64,000 nucleotides of DNA from Bacillota bacterium (GCA_023623175.1 JAMNXU010000010.1:84967-148966), one strand, 5' to 3'. Shown: positions 36,375-45,955, counted from the first letter of the stretch. The notes: generated by a model not told the origin, from the sequence alone. Numbers and translations: made by a program.

Positions 36375-36635
36375 ATGGAAATGCTGAAAGTGTCGGCCAA
36401 TTCACAACCTAAAGCCGTTGCAGGTGCCATAGCCGCTTTTTTAAGAGATTATAAACGCGCGGTATTGCAGGCGGTAGGAGCAGGGGCAGTAAACCAGGCA
36501 GTCAAGGCAATCGCCATCGCCCGTGGATTTGTTGCGCCGAACGGAATCGATCTCGTGGTTATTCCTGCTTTCTCGGAAATAACTATCGACGGTGAAGAAA
36601 GAACTGCAATCAAATTTATAATTGAAACCAGGTAA
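36375..36635 (+). CDS. spoVS: Stage V sporulation protein S
   Basis: This 86-residue Alba-like protein is nearly invariant among spore formers: LKVSANSQPKAVAGAIA at the start and GAGAVNQAVKAIAIARG in the middle. Its loss blocks sporulation at stage V, and it may bind nucleic acid. The AGGGGG ribosome site is 8 bases from the ATG. Bacillus spoVS is sigma-H dependent; I could not find a convincing sigma-H box here. It has its own terminator. Confidence 0.95.
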   Translation: MEMLKVSANSQPKAVAGAIAAFLRDYKRAVLQAVGAGAVNQAVKAIAIARGFVAPNGIDLVVIPAFSEITIDGEERTAIKFIIETR

Positions 36636-36641
36636 AATGCC

Positions 36642-36667
36642 AAACTGCATGCAAATGCAGTTTTTTT
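36642..36667 (+). terminator. Intrinsic terminator after spoVS
   Basis: The 8-base arms AACTGCAT / ATGCAGTT enclose a GCAA tetraloop and are followed by a run of T. Confidence 0.85.
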
Positions 36668-36680
36668 CATCGATGGACGA

Positions 36681-36709
36681 TTGAATATCCTGCATTTTAT
36701 TGTTAGAAT
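36681..36709 (+). promoter_or_regulatory. Probable sigma-A promoter of smc-ftsY
   Basis: TTGAAT, 17 bases, TAGAAT, located just after the spoVS terminator and about 80 bases before smc. Confidence 0.6.
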
Positions 36710-36791
36710 TAAAAAAGTGCGCCAGCAAGAACTGTGATTTTGTTTCAGTATGGCCGCACGAAAAGGCTACTGAAATCACGGGGTGGATATT

Positions 36792-39700
36792 TTGTATTTA
36801 AAAAGTCTTGACATACACGGTTTTAAATCCTTTGCCGACAGGATTTCTCTCAAATTCAATCCTGGCATAACGGCGGTGGTCGGTCCCAACGGCAGCGGCA
36901 AAAGCAACATTGCCGACGCCGTCAGGTGGGTGCTTGGCGAACAGAGCGCAAAAACCCTCAGGGGAACAAAGATGGAGGATGTCATTTTTTCGGGAACGGA
37001 GCACCGAAAACCGCTGGGCTATGCGGAAGTTTCCATAACAATTGACAATTCCGACTCGGCGCTTCCCGTGGAATTCAGCGAAGTTACCATAACTCGCCGC
37101 GTTTTCCGTTCCGGTGAAAGCGAATATTTTATCAACAAGACCCCATGCCGGCTCAAGGACATACACGAGCTTTTTCTCGACACCGGCATAGGCCGCGAGG
37201 GATATTCCATAATCGGCCAGGGCAGGATTGACGAGATACTCAGCACCCGCGCTGAAGACCGCAGGCATATATTCGAAGAAGCTTCCGGAATAATGAAGTA
37301 CAAGCTGCGCAAAATCGAGGCGGAAAGAAAACTCGAGCTTACAAGGCAGAACCTCGTGCGCATAAACGACATTATTGCGGAGCTTGAAAACCAGCTGGAA
37401 CCGCTCAGGGAGCAGTCAGAAACCGCAAAAAAATACCTTTCGCTCAGGGAGAGTCTCAGGGACCTGGAAGTCAACGTGTACATAGAAAACATTTCAAGGC
37501 TCAGGAACAGGATAAAAGAGATGGAAGACCAGTGCTCCGACATTGGCGAACAGATAAAAAACAAGACAAGGGAACTTGAGGATCTGGCCGGAGCGAACAG
37601 GGAAAAAAGCGAGCTTCTGAAAACGCTCGAAGACAGGATCAATACGGCGAGACAGGAATTTTACAACATTGAGAACAGCCTTGAAAAAAATCATTCGGAA
37701 ATAAGGCTCAATGATGAAAAAATAAACAACCTCAAAATAAACATCGAAAGGCTTGAAAAGGAAATAGCCGAATTGCACGAAAAAGCTGCCCAGTTGGACA
37801 GGGAAGCCGCGGCAAAGCTTGAAAAGCTGGAGTATCTCAGGGGCCAGCACAGGCAGTTTTCCGCGAGACTCGAAGAAAGCCAGAAAAAATACGAGCAGTT
37901 GCTTGAATCCCTTGATGAATCGGAACGCTACATGGAGCAGCTTAAGCAAAGCGTCATGGACAGGCTTGACCTTGTCTCCGACAAGAAACTGCAGATCGGA
38001 AACATAAAAGTAACGCTGGATAATATAACAAAACGGAAAAACAGTATTGATAACGAGATCTATAATTTAAAACTCGAAAACGACCGCGAAAAAATAAAGA
38101 AGGAAGACATCAGCGAGAATCTGGCAAAAACCGCTGCTTCGATTAACTATGCAGGCGAAAAATTAAAAGAGCTTGTTTCTGAAGGGGACGAGCTATCTTC
38201 TATAGTCAGCGGCTTGCACAACAGCCTGAACACCGTTAAATCCGGCATACAGTTGCGCCGGTCAAGGCAGAAAATGCTCGAGGAAATGGAGAAAAATCTT
38301 GAAGGCTACGCCCGGAGCGTCAGGCAAATTCTCCAGGCATGCCGCCGCTCGCCGGATTTCGGCGCGGGAATCCATGGCGCCCTCGCACAATTGATAACCG
38401 TTGACAAGAAATATGAGACGGCAATTGAAATGTCGCTCGGAAGCGCGCTTCAGAACATTGTCACCTCAACGGAGGAAGACGCTAAAAAAGCCATCGAGTT
38501 TTTAAAGGAAAACAGGCTCGGGCGCGCTACATTCCTGCCCATTTCATCGGTCAAGGGCAGATACTTGGATGAACATATAAGGAAACAGGTGGGGGAACTG
38601 CCGGGATTTTGCGGCATTGCCTCCGATCTTGTCAGTTGCGGCGACGAATACAGGGGTATAATTCTCAGCCTCCTGGGCAGGGTCGTTGTCGTGGACACCC
38701 TCGACAATGCCATAAAAATGGCGAGGAAATTCTCCTACAGTTTCCGTATTGTAACGCTGGACGGCGACATATTAAACACGGGCGGATCAATATCGGGCGG
38801 AAGTGCCGATAACGGAAGCACGGGAATACTTTCGAGACAGAGGGAAATCCGCGAGCTTTCCGCGCAGCTCGAAACGCTGCAGAAAGAAGCTGAAGATCTC
38901 GAGGAAAAAATAAGGCTGATGGAAGAGCAGTCCGATGAAATAAAGAATGAGATCGCGTCCCACGAAAAGCAGTTAAAAGACCTGGAACTGGTTAAAATAA
39001 GGGATGAAAGCCACCTAAGCCAGATTGAGAGCAATATGTCAAGAATTGCGGCAAGAATTGAAATGCTTTCGGAGGAAAAAAACCAGCTTTCAAGGCAGGA
39101 GGCTGAAATTTCGGCGGAGCTTGACAAATACTCCCGCGAACTTGAAGAACTTGAAAAGGAAATAGAAGAAACAAAAAGAACAATTGAAGAGAACCAGAAA
39201 TCGCACAGGCAGGAACAGTCCAGGAGGGACGTCATGTACAACGATATCACGGACCTTCGGATTTCGGTAAATTCGATCAACGAGAGCATGGATTCCATAA
39301 AAGAGTCTCTTTCGCGCATTGAAAAGGAAAAGAGCGCCGTATTGAGGGACATCGAACGCAAAAACGCTGAAAAGGAAAAGAGCAGGCGCGAAGCCGAATC
39401 CCTTTCGCTGGCCAATGAAGGTTTACGAAAGCAAATCAGGCAGATGGAAGAGATGAAAAACGGAAAAATGTTTGAGATTGACAGGCTTACCGAGGAAAGA
39501 AAGGTTCTTGACGAAGAATTGTCCGTTTCCGTGGAATCAGTTTCTGAAATCAACCGCGAAATCATGCTGCTCAAGGAGGAATACGGCCGAATAGAGGTTC
39601 GCAGGGCAAAGACGGAGGCGGAAATAGAATCCATGCAGAACCGGCTTTGGGATGAATATGAGCTTACTTATACCGATGCGCTGCAATTTAGGAAGGACAT

Positions 39701-40364
39701 CGGGAGTATCACCCAGGCCCAGAGACAAATAAACGAGTACAGGGAACGGATTCGCGAGCTCGGCCCCGTGAATGTGAACGCAATTGATGATTATGTTAAA
39801 ACCAGGGAACGTTATGAATTCATGATGAATCAGAAAAACGACCTTGAAAAATCGGAAGAAAAACTGCGAAAAGTCATTTATGACATCACTTCAAAAATGA
39901 AGCAGCAGTTTATTGAACAGTTCAGGCTGATAAACGAAAACTTCAACATTGTATTCCGTGAACTGTTCGAAGGGGGAAAGGCGGAGCTGAGGATTGCCGA
40001 CGACTCAAATATACTGGAAAGCGGCATAGAAATTATCGTTCAGCCGCCTGGGAAAAAACTTCAGAACATGATGCTGCTGTCAGGAGGAGAAAGGGCCCTG
40101 ACCGCCATCGCGCTGCTGTTTGCGATACTGAGGCTTAAACCCACTCCCTTCTGCGTACTGGACGAAATAGAGGCGGCTCTTGATGACGCCAATGTGTACA
40201 GGTTTGCCGAGTACATAAAAAAATACTCGGACAGGACACAATTTATCATGGTGACCCACAGAAAGGGAACCATGGAGATTTCCGATACTCTCTACGGAGT
40301 GACGATGCAGGAGCACGGAATTTCCAAGATCGTATCACTCAAACTTGATGAAAAAGCAAGCTGA
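36792..40364 (+). CDS. smc: Chromosome segregation ATPase SMC
   Basis: This 1190-residue condensin subunit has the N-terminal Walker A GPNGSGKSNIADAVRWVLG near residue 32, a first coiled coil (about 165-510), the hinge (about 515-660, with GIHGALAQLI and the glycine-rich GGSISGGSA), a second coiled coil (about 670-1020), signature LSGGERALTAIALLFAI and Walker B CVLDEIEAALDDANV. It dimerises and works with ScpA and ScpB, which are not in this window. TTG 36792 (MYLKSLDIHGFKSF) matches family starts and has GGGGTGG upstream; GTG 36783 is less likely. ftsY follows 12 bases downstream. Confidence 0.96.
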   Translation: MYLKSLDIHGFKSFADRISLKFNPGITAVVGPNGSGKSNIADAVRWVLGEQSAKTLRGTKMEDVIFSGTEHRKPLGYAEVSITIDNSDSALPVEFSEVTITRRVFRSGESEYFINKTPCRLKDIHELFLDTGIGREGYSIIGQGRIDEILSTRAEDRRHIFEEASGIMKYKLRKIEAERKLELTRQNLVRINDIIAELENQLEPLREQSETAKKYLSLRESLRDLEVNVYIENISRLRNRIKEMEDQCSDIGEQIKNKTRELEDLAGANREKSELLKTLEDRINTARQEFYNIENSLEKNHSEIRLNDEKINNLKINIERLEKEIAELHEKAAQLDREAAAKLEKLEYLRGQHRQFSARLEESQKKYEQLLESLDESERYMEQLKQSVMDRLDLVSDKKLQIGNIKVTLDNITKRKNSIDNEIYNLKLENDREKIKKEDISENLAKTAASINYAGEKLKELVSEGDELSSIVSGLHNSLNTVKSGIQLRRSRQKMLEEMEKNLEGYARSVRQILQACRRSPDFGAGIHGALAQLITVDKKYETAIEMSLGSALQNIVTSTEEDAKKAIEFLKENRLGRATFLPISSVKGRYLDEHIRKQVGELPGFCGIASDLVSCGDEYRGIILSLLGRVVVVDTLDNAIKMARKFSYSFRIVTLDGDILNTGGSISGGSADNGSTGILSRQREIRELSAQLETLQKEAEDLEEKIRLMEEQSDEIKNEIASHEKQLKDLELVKIRDESHLSQIESNMSRIAARIEMLSEEKNQLSRQEAEISAELDKYSRELEELEKEIEETKRTIEENQKSHRQEQSRRDVMYNDITDLRISVNSINESMDSIKESLSRIEKEKSAVLRDIERKNAEKEKSRREAESLSLANEGLRKQIRQMEEMKNGKMFEIDRLTEERKVLDEELSVSVESVSEINREIMLLKEEYGRIEVRRAKTEAEIESMQNRLWDEYELTYTDALQFRKDIGSITQAQRQINEYRERIRELGPVNVNAIDDYVKTRERYEFMMNQKNDLEKSEEKLRKVIYDITSKMKQQFIEQFRLINENFNIVFRELFEGGKAELRIADDSNILESGIEIIVQPPGKKLQNMMLLSGGERALTAIALLFAILRLKPTPFCVLDEIEAALDDANVYRFAEYIKKYSDRTQFIMVTHRKGTMEISDTLYGVTMQEHGISKIVSLKLDEKAS

Positions 40365-40376
40365 ATGGAGGACAAC

Positions 40377-41285
40377 ATGGGATTTTTTGAAAAACTGAAG
40401 AACGGACTCGCAAAGACCAGAAAGGGAATCACTGAAAAAATCGAACAGGTCCTGGTTTCTTTCGGCAAAATCGATGATGAACTGTTTGACGAACTCGAAG
40501 AGATTTTAATAGCTGCCGACGTCGGAATAGGCACCACGATGAAAATCACGGACAATTTAAGAAAAAAGGTAAGGGAAGGAAAAATAACCAACGCGTCCGA
40601 GATTAAAAATCTACTGAAGGAAGAACTGACACGGTTGATGGAGACCGAGGATTCGGGACTGAAACTTGACACCGTGCCGTCGGTAATATTGATCGTGGGA
40701 GTGAACGGGGTCGGAAAGACCACCTCCATCGGCAAACTTGCCAACTATTACAAAAACATGGGCAAAAAAGTTATTCTGGCCGCAGGCGACACTTTCCGCG
40801 CCGCTGCCATTGACCAGCTCAGGATCTGGGCAAACCGCGTCGGAGTGGAGATGATAAGTCACAGCGAGGGTTCGGATCCGGCGGCGGTGATTTTTGACGC
40901 AGTGCAGGCAGCTAAAGCCCGCAGGGCCAATCTCCTGATATGCGACACGGCGGGAAGGCTGCATACGAAAAAGAACCTGATGGAAGAGCTGAAAAAAATA
41001 TACCGCGTTATTGAAAAAGAACTGCCCGGGGCTGACGTGGAAACGCTTCTTGTTCTGGACGCCACCACGGGTCAGAATGCCGTGGCCCAGGCAAGGACTT
41101 TCAGTGAATCTACGAACGTGTCGGGCATAATTCTCACGAAGCTTGACGGAACCGCCAAGGGCGGTATTGTAATAGCAGTGAAATCCGAGCTTGATATCCC
41201 CGTCAGGTTCATAGGCATCGGCGAAAGCATTGACGATCTGCAGCCCTTTGATCCAAGAGAATTTATTGAAGCCCTTTTTTCCTGA
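40377..41285 (+). CDS. ftsY: Signal recognition particle receptor FtsY
   Basis: This 302-residue SRP GTPase docks the ribosome-SRP complex at the membrane. It has only a short acidic A region and then the NG domain: [15 protein letters not shown] near 102, [16 protein letters not shown] near 187 and [10 protein letters not shown] near 246. The ATG at 40377 has GGAGGA upstream, four codons after the ORF-track start. Together with ffh 3 kb downstream, this segment encodes both SRP-pathway GTPases. Confidence 0.96.
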   Translation: MGFFEKLKNGLAKTRKGITEKIEQVLVSFGKIDDELFDELEEILIAADVGIGTTMKITDNLRKKVREGKITNASEIKNLLKEELTRLMETEDSGLKLDTVPSVILIVGVNGVGKTTSIGKLANYYKNMGKKVILAAGDTFRAAAIDQLRIWANRVGVEMISHSEGSDPAAVIFDAVQAAKARRANLLICDTAGRLHTKKNLMEELKKIYRVIEKELPGADVETLLVLDATTGQNAVAQARTFSESTNVSGIILTKLDGTAKGGIVIAVKSELDIPVRFIGIGESIDDLQPFDPREFIEALFS

Positions 41286-41326
41286 GAACACGGCGATTAG
41301 CTGAAAGGAGGGGATTACGCTGATCT

Positions 41327-41353
41327 ATGACTACTATGCGGAAACAGGAATGA
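41327..41353 (+). CDS. Possible 8-codon leader ORF coupled to the UPF0182 gene
   Basis: ATG ACT ACT ATG CGG AAA CAG GAA TGA follows a strong AAAGGAGGGG site (41304-41313), and its TGA overlaps the ATG of the next gene (ATGA). The following gene has no good site of its own. The alternative is that the site serves an in-frame CTG at 41320. Real translation is not shown by sequence alone. Confidence 0.35.
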   Translation: MTTMRKQE

Positions 41354-44079
41354 GAAAATTGAAGCGCGTTATTTTCATTATCGCGGCCGTCGTGGCATCC
41401 GTTGTGATTTTGGCTGCGGCAACGGAAATCTATCTCGAGATAATTCAGCTTGAAGAAATTGGCGAAGGTCTTTCAGGAGTATATGTCAAAAACCTTGTAT
41501 ACAAGCTGGTTACATCGGCCGTAAATTTTGCGCTTATTTTTGTCGTCATTTCAGCGACAAACTTTTTTATTGCCAGGAATCTCCGCAGCCATATGGCCGG
41601 CCAGGACCTTCCCATAAGGAAACTGCCCAATTTTTCGGTTTCCCTGGTCATAGCGCTTGCCGGATCTTTTATCACGCGCAATCTCTTCTACCGCGAAGCC
41701 GTCGCTTTCTTCAACGCGGTGGATTTCGGAGCGAAAGACCCGGTATTTTCCAGGGATATAGGGTATTATGTGTTTCAAAGGCCCTTCCTGATGCTGATAT
41801 ATGAATATATCACCGTTTTGTGGGTGTTTACGGCTTTATATACCGCAGTGTATTATCTCATTGTTTTTTCAATGATTTATAATCATTTGACGCTGCATAA
41901 CCTGAAGGCAAGGCCGGTGCTCAGGCACAACCTCATAAATGTTTCGCTGTTTTTTGTAATCAGGGTATTCTCCTATATCCTGACGAGGGAAAACATCCTG
42001 TATTCCGATGTTATAGGCGCCACGGGAGCCGGGTTTGTCGAGAACGCCGTATGGCTCAAATATTACTACGTGGCCCCGGTTCTGCTCATTGGCATTATAC
42101 TGTTTTCCACATATTTTATCCTGAAGGGCAGGTTCAGAAAAGCGCTGATTGCCATTGCAGTTTATCCTGCTGTATGGCTGCTGGCGCTCATAATTTCCGC
42201 GGCCGTGCAGGGATTTGTGGTTAAGCCTAATGAATTCCAGTATGAAAGCCAGTACCTGAAATACAACATGGAAAGTACAAGGGCGGCATTCGGGCTCGAC
42301 AGGGCGCGGACAATCGAAATCCCTTCAGTGGAAGAACTGACGCCGGAAATAATCGAAAGAAACGCGGGCACCAAGAACAATATCCGGCTCGTCGATTTCC
42401 AGGCCACGCTTGATACAAATGTGCAGCTCCAAAGCAACACGCTTTTCTACAATTTTGTTGACGGAGACATAATAAACTATACAATAAACGGCAATGACAC
42501 GCCGGTCTTCATTACCGCTAGGGAAATTGACACAAGCCGCCTTCCCGGCACGGTAAACTATATAAACAAAACATTTAAATACACCCACGGGTATGGAATC
42601 GTCATAAACCCAATAAACCAGCTCTCTCCACAGGGACAGGCGGAATTTATCCTCAGCGGGCTCAGGATGTCATCGAAAGATCCCAATCTCAGGGTAACGG
42701 AACCGAGGATATATTACGGCGAAATGACGCGCAACCATGTGATTGTCAATGGAAAAGGAATAAACGAAATTGACTATGACGGGCTCACTGAAACCCGTTA
42801 TAACGGAACCGGGGGAATAAGGCTGGGCTTTCTGAACAGGCTGCTGTTTTCTCTTAAATACGCCGATTTCAACATGCTTATATCAGGTTATATAACCCCG
42901 GAATCGAAACTGCTTGTCAACCGCCAGGTGATCGAGCGAGCCCAAAAAGGCGCGCCGTTCCTGGTCATGGACAATGATCCCTACATAATACTGACAAAGG
43001 ACGGCCGGCTTACGTGGGTGATTGACGCTTACACCACGACTTCCCGGTATCCCTATTCCCAGATGCACCCTGCCTATGGAGGAATAAACTATATCAGGAA
43101 CCCGGTAAAGGTAACGGTGGATGCGTATAACGGCGATGTCAGGTATTATATCATCGACAACAGCGATCCCATTATCCGGGCATATAAAAAGGCTTACCCG
43201 TGGGTTTTCACCGAGGATCCCCTGCCCGAAGACGTCCGCAGCCACATGAGGTATCCTGAAAGGCTGTTCGAAATTCAGAGCGAAATGCTGAGGAAATATC
43301 ACCTTGATCCTGCGAGGGAACAGGACGTCAATTCCTTTTACACAAACCAGGACCTGTGGAACATCGCGCAATACAAGCGGACTTCAGACGTTTCTTCGAC
43401 GGTGTCTTTCAGGGAGGCCGACGCAGCGGAAATCGAGCCTTATTACAACATGATCCGTCTGCCCGAAGGCGTGGGTGAAAAGGAAGAACTAATATTAATG
43501 AGACCCTTTACACCGTCGGGCAACAAGCACAACATGGTTTCGTGGATGGCGGTCAGGAATTCCTACGAAAATTACGGGGAGATGATACTGTTCAAATTCC
43601 CGAAAAACACGAACATACTCGGACCTTACCAAGTCGAGGCAAACATTAACTCGATTGATGCCATTTCCAAGAACATTTCTTTGTGGAGCCAGGGAGAGTC
43701 CACCGTGTTCAAGGGAAGCCTGCTTGTCATCCCGATTGAAAACAGCGTGCTTTATGTTGAACCGATATACATACGTGCCGCGGGACGTTCGTCGATACCC
43801 CAGGTCAGGCAGGTGGTTGTCGGTTACCAGAGCGGCGAAGAGTTCAGGGCCGGTATTGGGGACAATCTCGATGAAGCCCTGGCGGACCTGTTCCGCGATG
43901 CTGTAAAGGATGACCGGAAAGACGAAAAACCAGGCCGTCCGGATGAGGAAGAACCCGGGGAAGAAACCCGGGAGGACAGGGATGATGACGGCACCACCAT
44001 TGAGGACCTGAAGGAAAAATACGAAGAAATCAGGAAACAGCTCGAAGAACTCGGAAGGCTGATTGAAAAACTTTTTTGA
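41350..44079 (+). CDS. UPF0182 family membrane protein
   Basis: This 909-residue protein has about seven membrane segments in the first 290 residues and a long extracytoplasmic region with family landmarks YGIVINPINQLSPQGQAEF, PRIYYGEM and MHPAYGGINYIRNPVKVTVDAYNGD. The tail is highly charged and acidic, then ends in a short coiled coil (YEEIRKQLEELGRLIEKL). The function of UPF0182 (COG1615) is unknown. The ATG at 41350 lacks a well-placed ribosome site; AAAGGAGGGG lies 36 bases upstream, 6 bases before an in-frame CTG at 41320. It sits between ftsY and ylxM-ffh, unlike the usual arrangement. Confidence 0.88.
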   Translation: MRKLKRVIFIIAAVVASVVILAAATEIYLEIIQLEEIGEGLSGVYVKNLVYKLVTSAVNFALIFVVISATNFFIARNLRSHMAGQDLPIRKLPNFSVSLVIALAGSFITRNLFYREAVAFFNAVDFGAKDPVFSRDIGYYVFQRPFLMLIYEYITVLWVFTALYTAVYYLIVFSMIYNHLTLHNLKARPVLRHNLINVSLFFVIRVFSYILTRENILYSDVIGATGAGFVENAVWLKYYYVAPVLLIGIILFSTYFILKGRFRKALIAIAVYPAVWLLALIISAAVQGFVVKPNEFQYESQYLKYNMESTRAAFGLDRARTIEIPSVEELTPEIIERNAGTKNNIRLVDFQATLDTNVQLQSNTLFYNFVDGDIINYTINGNDTPVFITAREIDTSRLPGTVNYINKTFKYTHGYGIVINPINQLSPQGQAEFILSGLRMSSKDPNLRVTEPRIYYGEMTRNHVIVNGKGINEIDYDGLTETRYNGTGGIRLGFLNRLLFSLKYADFNMLISGYITPESKLLVNRQVIERAQKGAPFLVMDNDPYIILTKDGRLTWVIDAYTTTSRYPYSQMHPAYGGINYIRNPVKVTVDAYNGDVRYYIIDNSDPIIRAYKKAYPWVFTEDPLPEDVRSHMRYPERLFEIQSEMLRKYHLDPAREQDVNSFYTNQDLWNIAQYKRTSDVSSTVSFREADAAEIEPYYNMIRLPEGVGEKEELILMRPFTPSGNKHNMVSWMAVRNSYENYGEMILFKFPKNTNILGPYQVEANINSIDAISKNISLWSQGESTVFKGSLLVIPIENSVLYVEPIYIRAAGRSSIPQVRQVVVGYQSGEEFRAGIGDNLDEALADLFRDAVKDDRKDEKPGRPDEEEPGEETREDRDDDGTTIEDLKEKYEEIRKQLEELGRLIEKLF

Positions 44080-44103
44080 AATCGTCTGTCTTTTTCACTT
44101 CAA

Positions 44104-44142
44104 AATCCGGGCATGCTATTGACAAAACGGTGTGCCCGGATT
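44104..44142. repeat. Perfect 10-base inverted repeat around the ylxM -35 box
   Basis: AATCCGGGCA and TGCCCGGATT are exact reverse complements separated by 19 bases, and the promoter's TTGACA lies in the interval. It may be an operator, or a hairpin ending the UPF0182 transcript; there is no T-run. Confidence 0.7.
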
Positions 44143-44147
44143 AAAAT
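44119..44147 (+). promoter_or_regulatory. Sigma-A promoter upstream of ylxM-ffh
   Basis: Perfect TTGACA, 17 bases, TAAAAT. A transcript from here would include the ylxM start codon. Confidence 0.7.
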
Positions 44148-44172
44148 ATGCTTTGTTGTAAAGTAAAAAAAC

Positions 44173-44201
44173 TTGACACGATAACCGGCAGGTAATATAA
44201 T
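44173..44201 (+). promoter_or_regulatory. Consensus sigma-A promoter overlapping the ylxM start codon
   Basis: Perfect TTGACA and perfect TATAAT, 17 bases apart. The -10 box shares two bases with the ylxM ATG at 44200, so a transcript from it would lack that start codon and could serve only ffh and later genes. Confidence 0.65.
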
Positions 44202-44559
44202 GGACAGCATTTTTGAAACAAGCCTTCTGCTTGATTTTTACGGTCAGCTCCTGACCGAAAGGCAGCATACAATGCTTGATTTATATTACAACAGGGATTA
44301 CTCCCTGGGCGAAATAGCCGAATATTTCGGGATAAGCAGGCAGGGAGTGCACGACAGCATAAAGAGCGGTAAGGAATCCCTTGACAGGTTTGAGCAAAAA
44401 TTGGGTCTTGTCCGCAGATTTGTCGCGAACATTGAACGCATAAGGCAGATAAAGAATTTGCTCGGATCCATTGACCGCAGTCGGTTGAGCGGGGCAGACA
44501 CGGAAAAATTGGAGCAGGTGGAAAAAATAATAGATGAAATTATCAATGACATGGAATAG
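44200..44559 (+). CDS. ylxM: YlxM/p13-like helix-turn-helix protein
   Basis: This 119-residue UPF0122 protein has a sigma-70 region 4-like helix-turn-helix: YYNRDYSLGEIAEYFGISRQGVHDSIK, residues about 27-53. It lies 9 bases before ffh, as in most Firmicutes, and the family is linked to SRP function, possibly as a regulator. The N-terminus (LLLDFYGQLLTERQ) aligns with homologues, so ATG 44200 is probably right, but the ribosome site (GCAGG) is weak and the codon overlaps a consensus -10 box. Confidence 0.9.
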   Translation: MDSIFETSLLLDFYGQLLTERQHTMLDLYYNRDYSLGEIAEYFGISRQGVHDSIKSGKESLDRFEQKLGLVRRFVANIERIRQIKNLLGSIDRSRLSGADTEKLEQVEKIIDEIINDME

Positions 44560-44568
44560 GAGCATAGC

Positions 44569-45909
44569 ATGGTATTTGAAGGATTGTCCTCAAAACTCCA
44601 GGAAACGCTTAAAAAAATCCGCGGTGCGGGAAGGGTAACGGAAAAAGACGTAAAAGAAATGATGCGCGAGGTGAGGCTCGCGCTGCTCGAAGCCGACGTC
44701 AACTTCAAGGTTGTAAAGGATTTTATAAACAGGGTCTCGGAACGGTGCGTCGGGCAGGAAGTGCTTGAAAGCCTGACCCCGGGACAGCAGGTCATAAAAA
44801 TCGTTAACGAAGAACTGATAGAACTGATGGGAGGTACCCAGAGCAGGATAAACTTCTCCCCGCGGCCTCCGACGATAATCATGATGGTGGGACTGCAAGG
44901 GTCGGGAAAAACCACGGCCTCGGGAAAACTCGCAAATCTCCTGAGAAAACAGGGAAAACGCCCGCTGCTCGTTGCCTGCGACGTTTACAGGCCGGCAGCG
45001 ATAAAGCAGCTGGAGGTCCTGGGGTCCCAGCTCAACGTACCCGTGTTTTCCATGGGCGACAAAATCAGCCCTGTTGATATAGCTAAAGCCGCGATCGAAC
45101 ATGCAGGAACCGGCGGCTTTGACACGGTGATCATTGACACGGCGGGACGCCTGCATATAGATGAAGAGCTCATGGATGAGCTTTACAATATAAAGAACGC
45201 AGTAAAACCCCATGAAATACTGCTCGTAGTCGACGCCATGACGGGACAGGACGCCGTCAATGTGGCCGAAAGCTTCAATGAAAAGCTTGGCATTGACGGA
45301 ATTGTGCTCACAAAGCTCGACAGCGATACGAGGGGCGGTGCTGCGCTTTCAGTAAGGGCCATTACGGGCAAACCCATAAAGTTTGCCGGCACCGGAGAAA
45401 AGCTCAATGATCTCGAGCCGTTTTTCCCTGACAGGATGGCCTCGAGAATACTGGGAATGGGCGACGTTCTGAGCCTGATAGAAAAGGCACAGGAGAGTTT
45501 TGACGAGAAAAAGGCCCTCGAACTTGAAAGAAAAATGCGAAGCCAGCAGTTCAATTTTAATGATTATCTCGAACAGCTGGAGCAACTGAAAAGCATGGGG
45601 CCGCTTGACAAGATCCTCGGCATGCTGCCGGGAATGAACGACAAGATGCTGAAAAGCATCAGTGTTGACGAAAAGAAGCTGGCAAGGACCGAGGCCATTA
45701 TAAAATCAATGACAAAGAAGGAAAGGCTTGATCCCTCCATTATCAACGCGAGCCGGAGAAGGCGCATAGCCGCCGGCAGCGGGACAAGCATACAGGAAGT
45801 CAATCGCGTGCTGAGGGATTTCGAGGAAATGAAAAAAATGATGAAAATGTTTTCCGATATGGGAAAACGCGGAAAGAAAGGTTTCGGCAGATTCAGAATG
45901 CCGTTTTGA
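44569..45909 (+). CDS. ffh: Signal recognition particle protein Ffh
   Basis: This 446-residue SRP GTPase binds 4.5S/6S-type SRP RNA and signal sequences. The NG domain has GLQGSGKTTASGKLA near 107, DTAGRLHIDEELM near 190 and TKLDSDTRGGAAL near 247; the M domain (from about 300) is methionine-rich (LGMLPGMNDKML, MKKMMKMFSDMGK) and carries the RNA-binding RRRRIAAGSGTSIQEVNRVL. AGGAG precedes the ATG. rpsP follows after 46 bases. Confidence 0.97.
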   Translation: MVFEGLSSKLQETLKKIRGAGRVTEKDVKEMMREVRLALLEADVNFKVVKDFINRVSERCVGQEVLESLTPGQQVIKIVNEELIELMGGTQSRINFSPRPPTIIMMVGLQGSGKTTASGKLANLLRKQGKRPLLVACDVYRPAAIKQLEVLGSQLNVPVFSMGDKISPVDIAKAAIEHAGTGGFDTVIIDTAGRLHIDEELMDELYNIKNAVKPHEILLVVDAMTGQDAVNVAESFNEKLGIDGIVLTKLDSDTRGGAALSVRAITGKPIKFAGTGEKLNDLEPFFPDRMASRILGMGDVLSLIEKAQESFDEKKALELERKMRSQQFNFNDYLEQLEQLKSMGPLDKILGMLPGMNDKMLKSISVDEKKLARTEAIIKSMTKKERLDPSIINASRRRRIAAGSGTSIQEVNRVLRDFEEMKKMMKMFSDMGKRGKKGFGRFRMPF

Positions 45910-45955
45910 TAAACCTGAACAAGAACCATAGACAAACAGATCCGGAGGTGAAAAA

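Noticed and set aside
36258-36375. Sigma-H promoter of spoVS
   Set aside because: I looked for AGGA-type -35 and GAAT-type -10 boxes with 12-14 base spacing and found no convincing pair.
38735-39634. 299-residue Ser-rich minus-strand ORF opposite smc
   Set aside because: Ser/Leu/Ile-rich low complexity arises from reading the Glu/Lys-rich coiled coil backwards.
41327-41353. Calling the 8-codon leader a certain gene
   Set aside because: Position and stop/start overlap are suggestive, but a CTG start for the large ORF explains the ribosome site equally well. It is listed at low confidence only.
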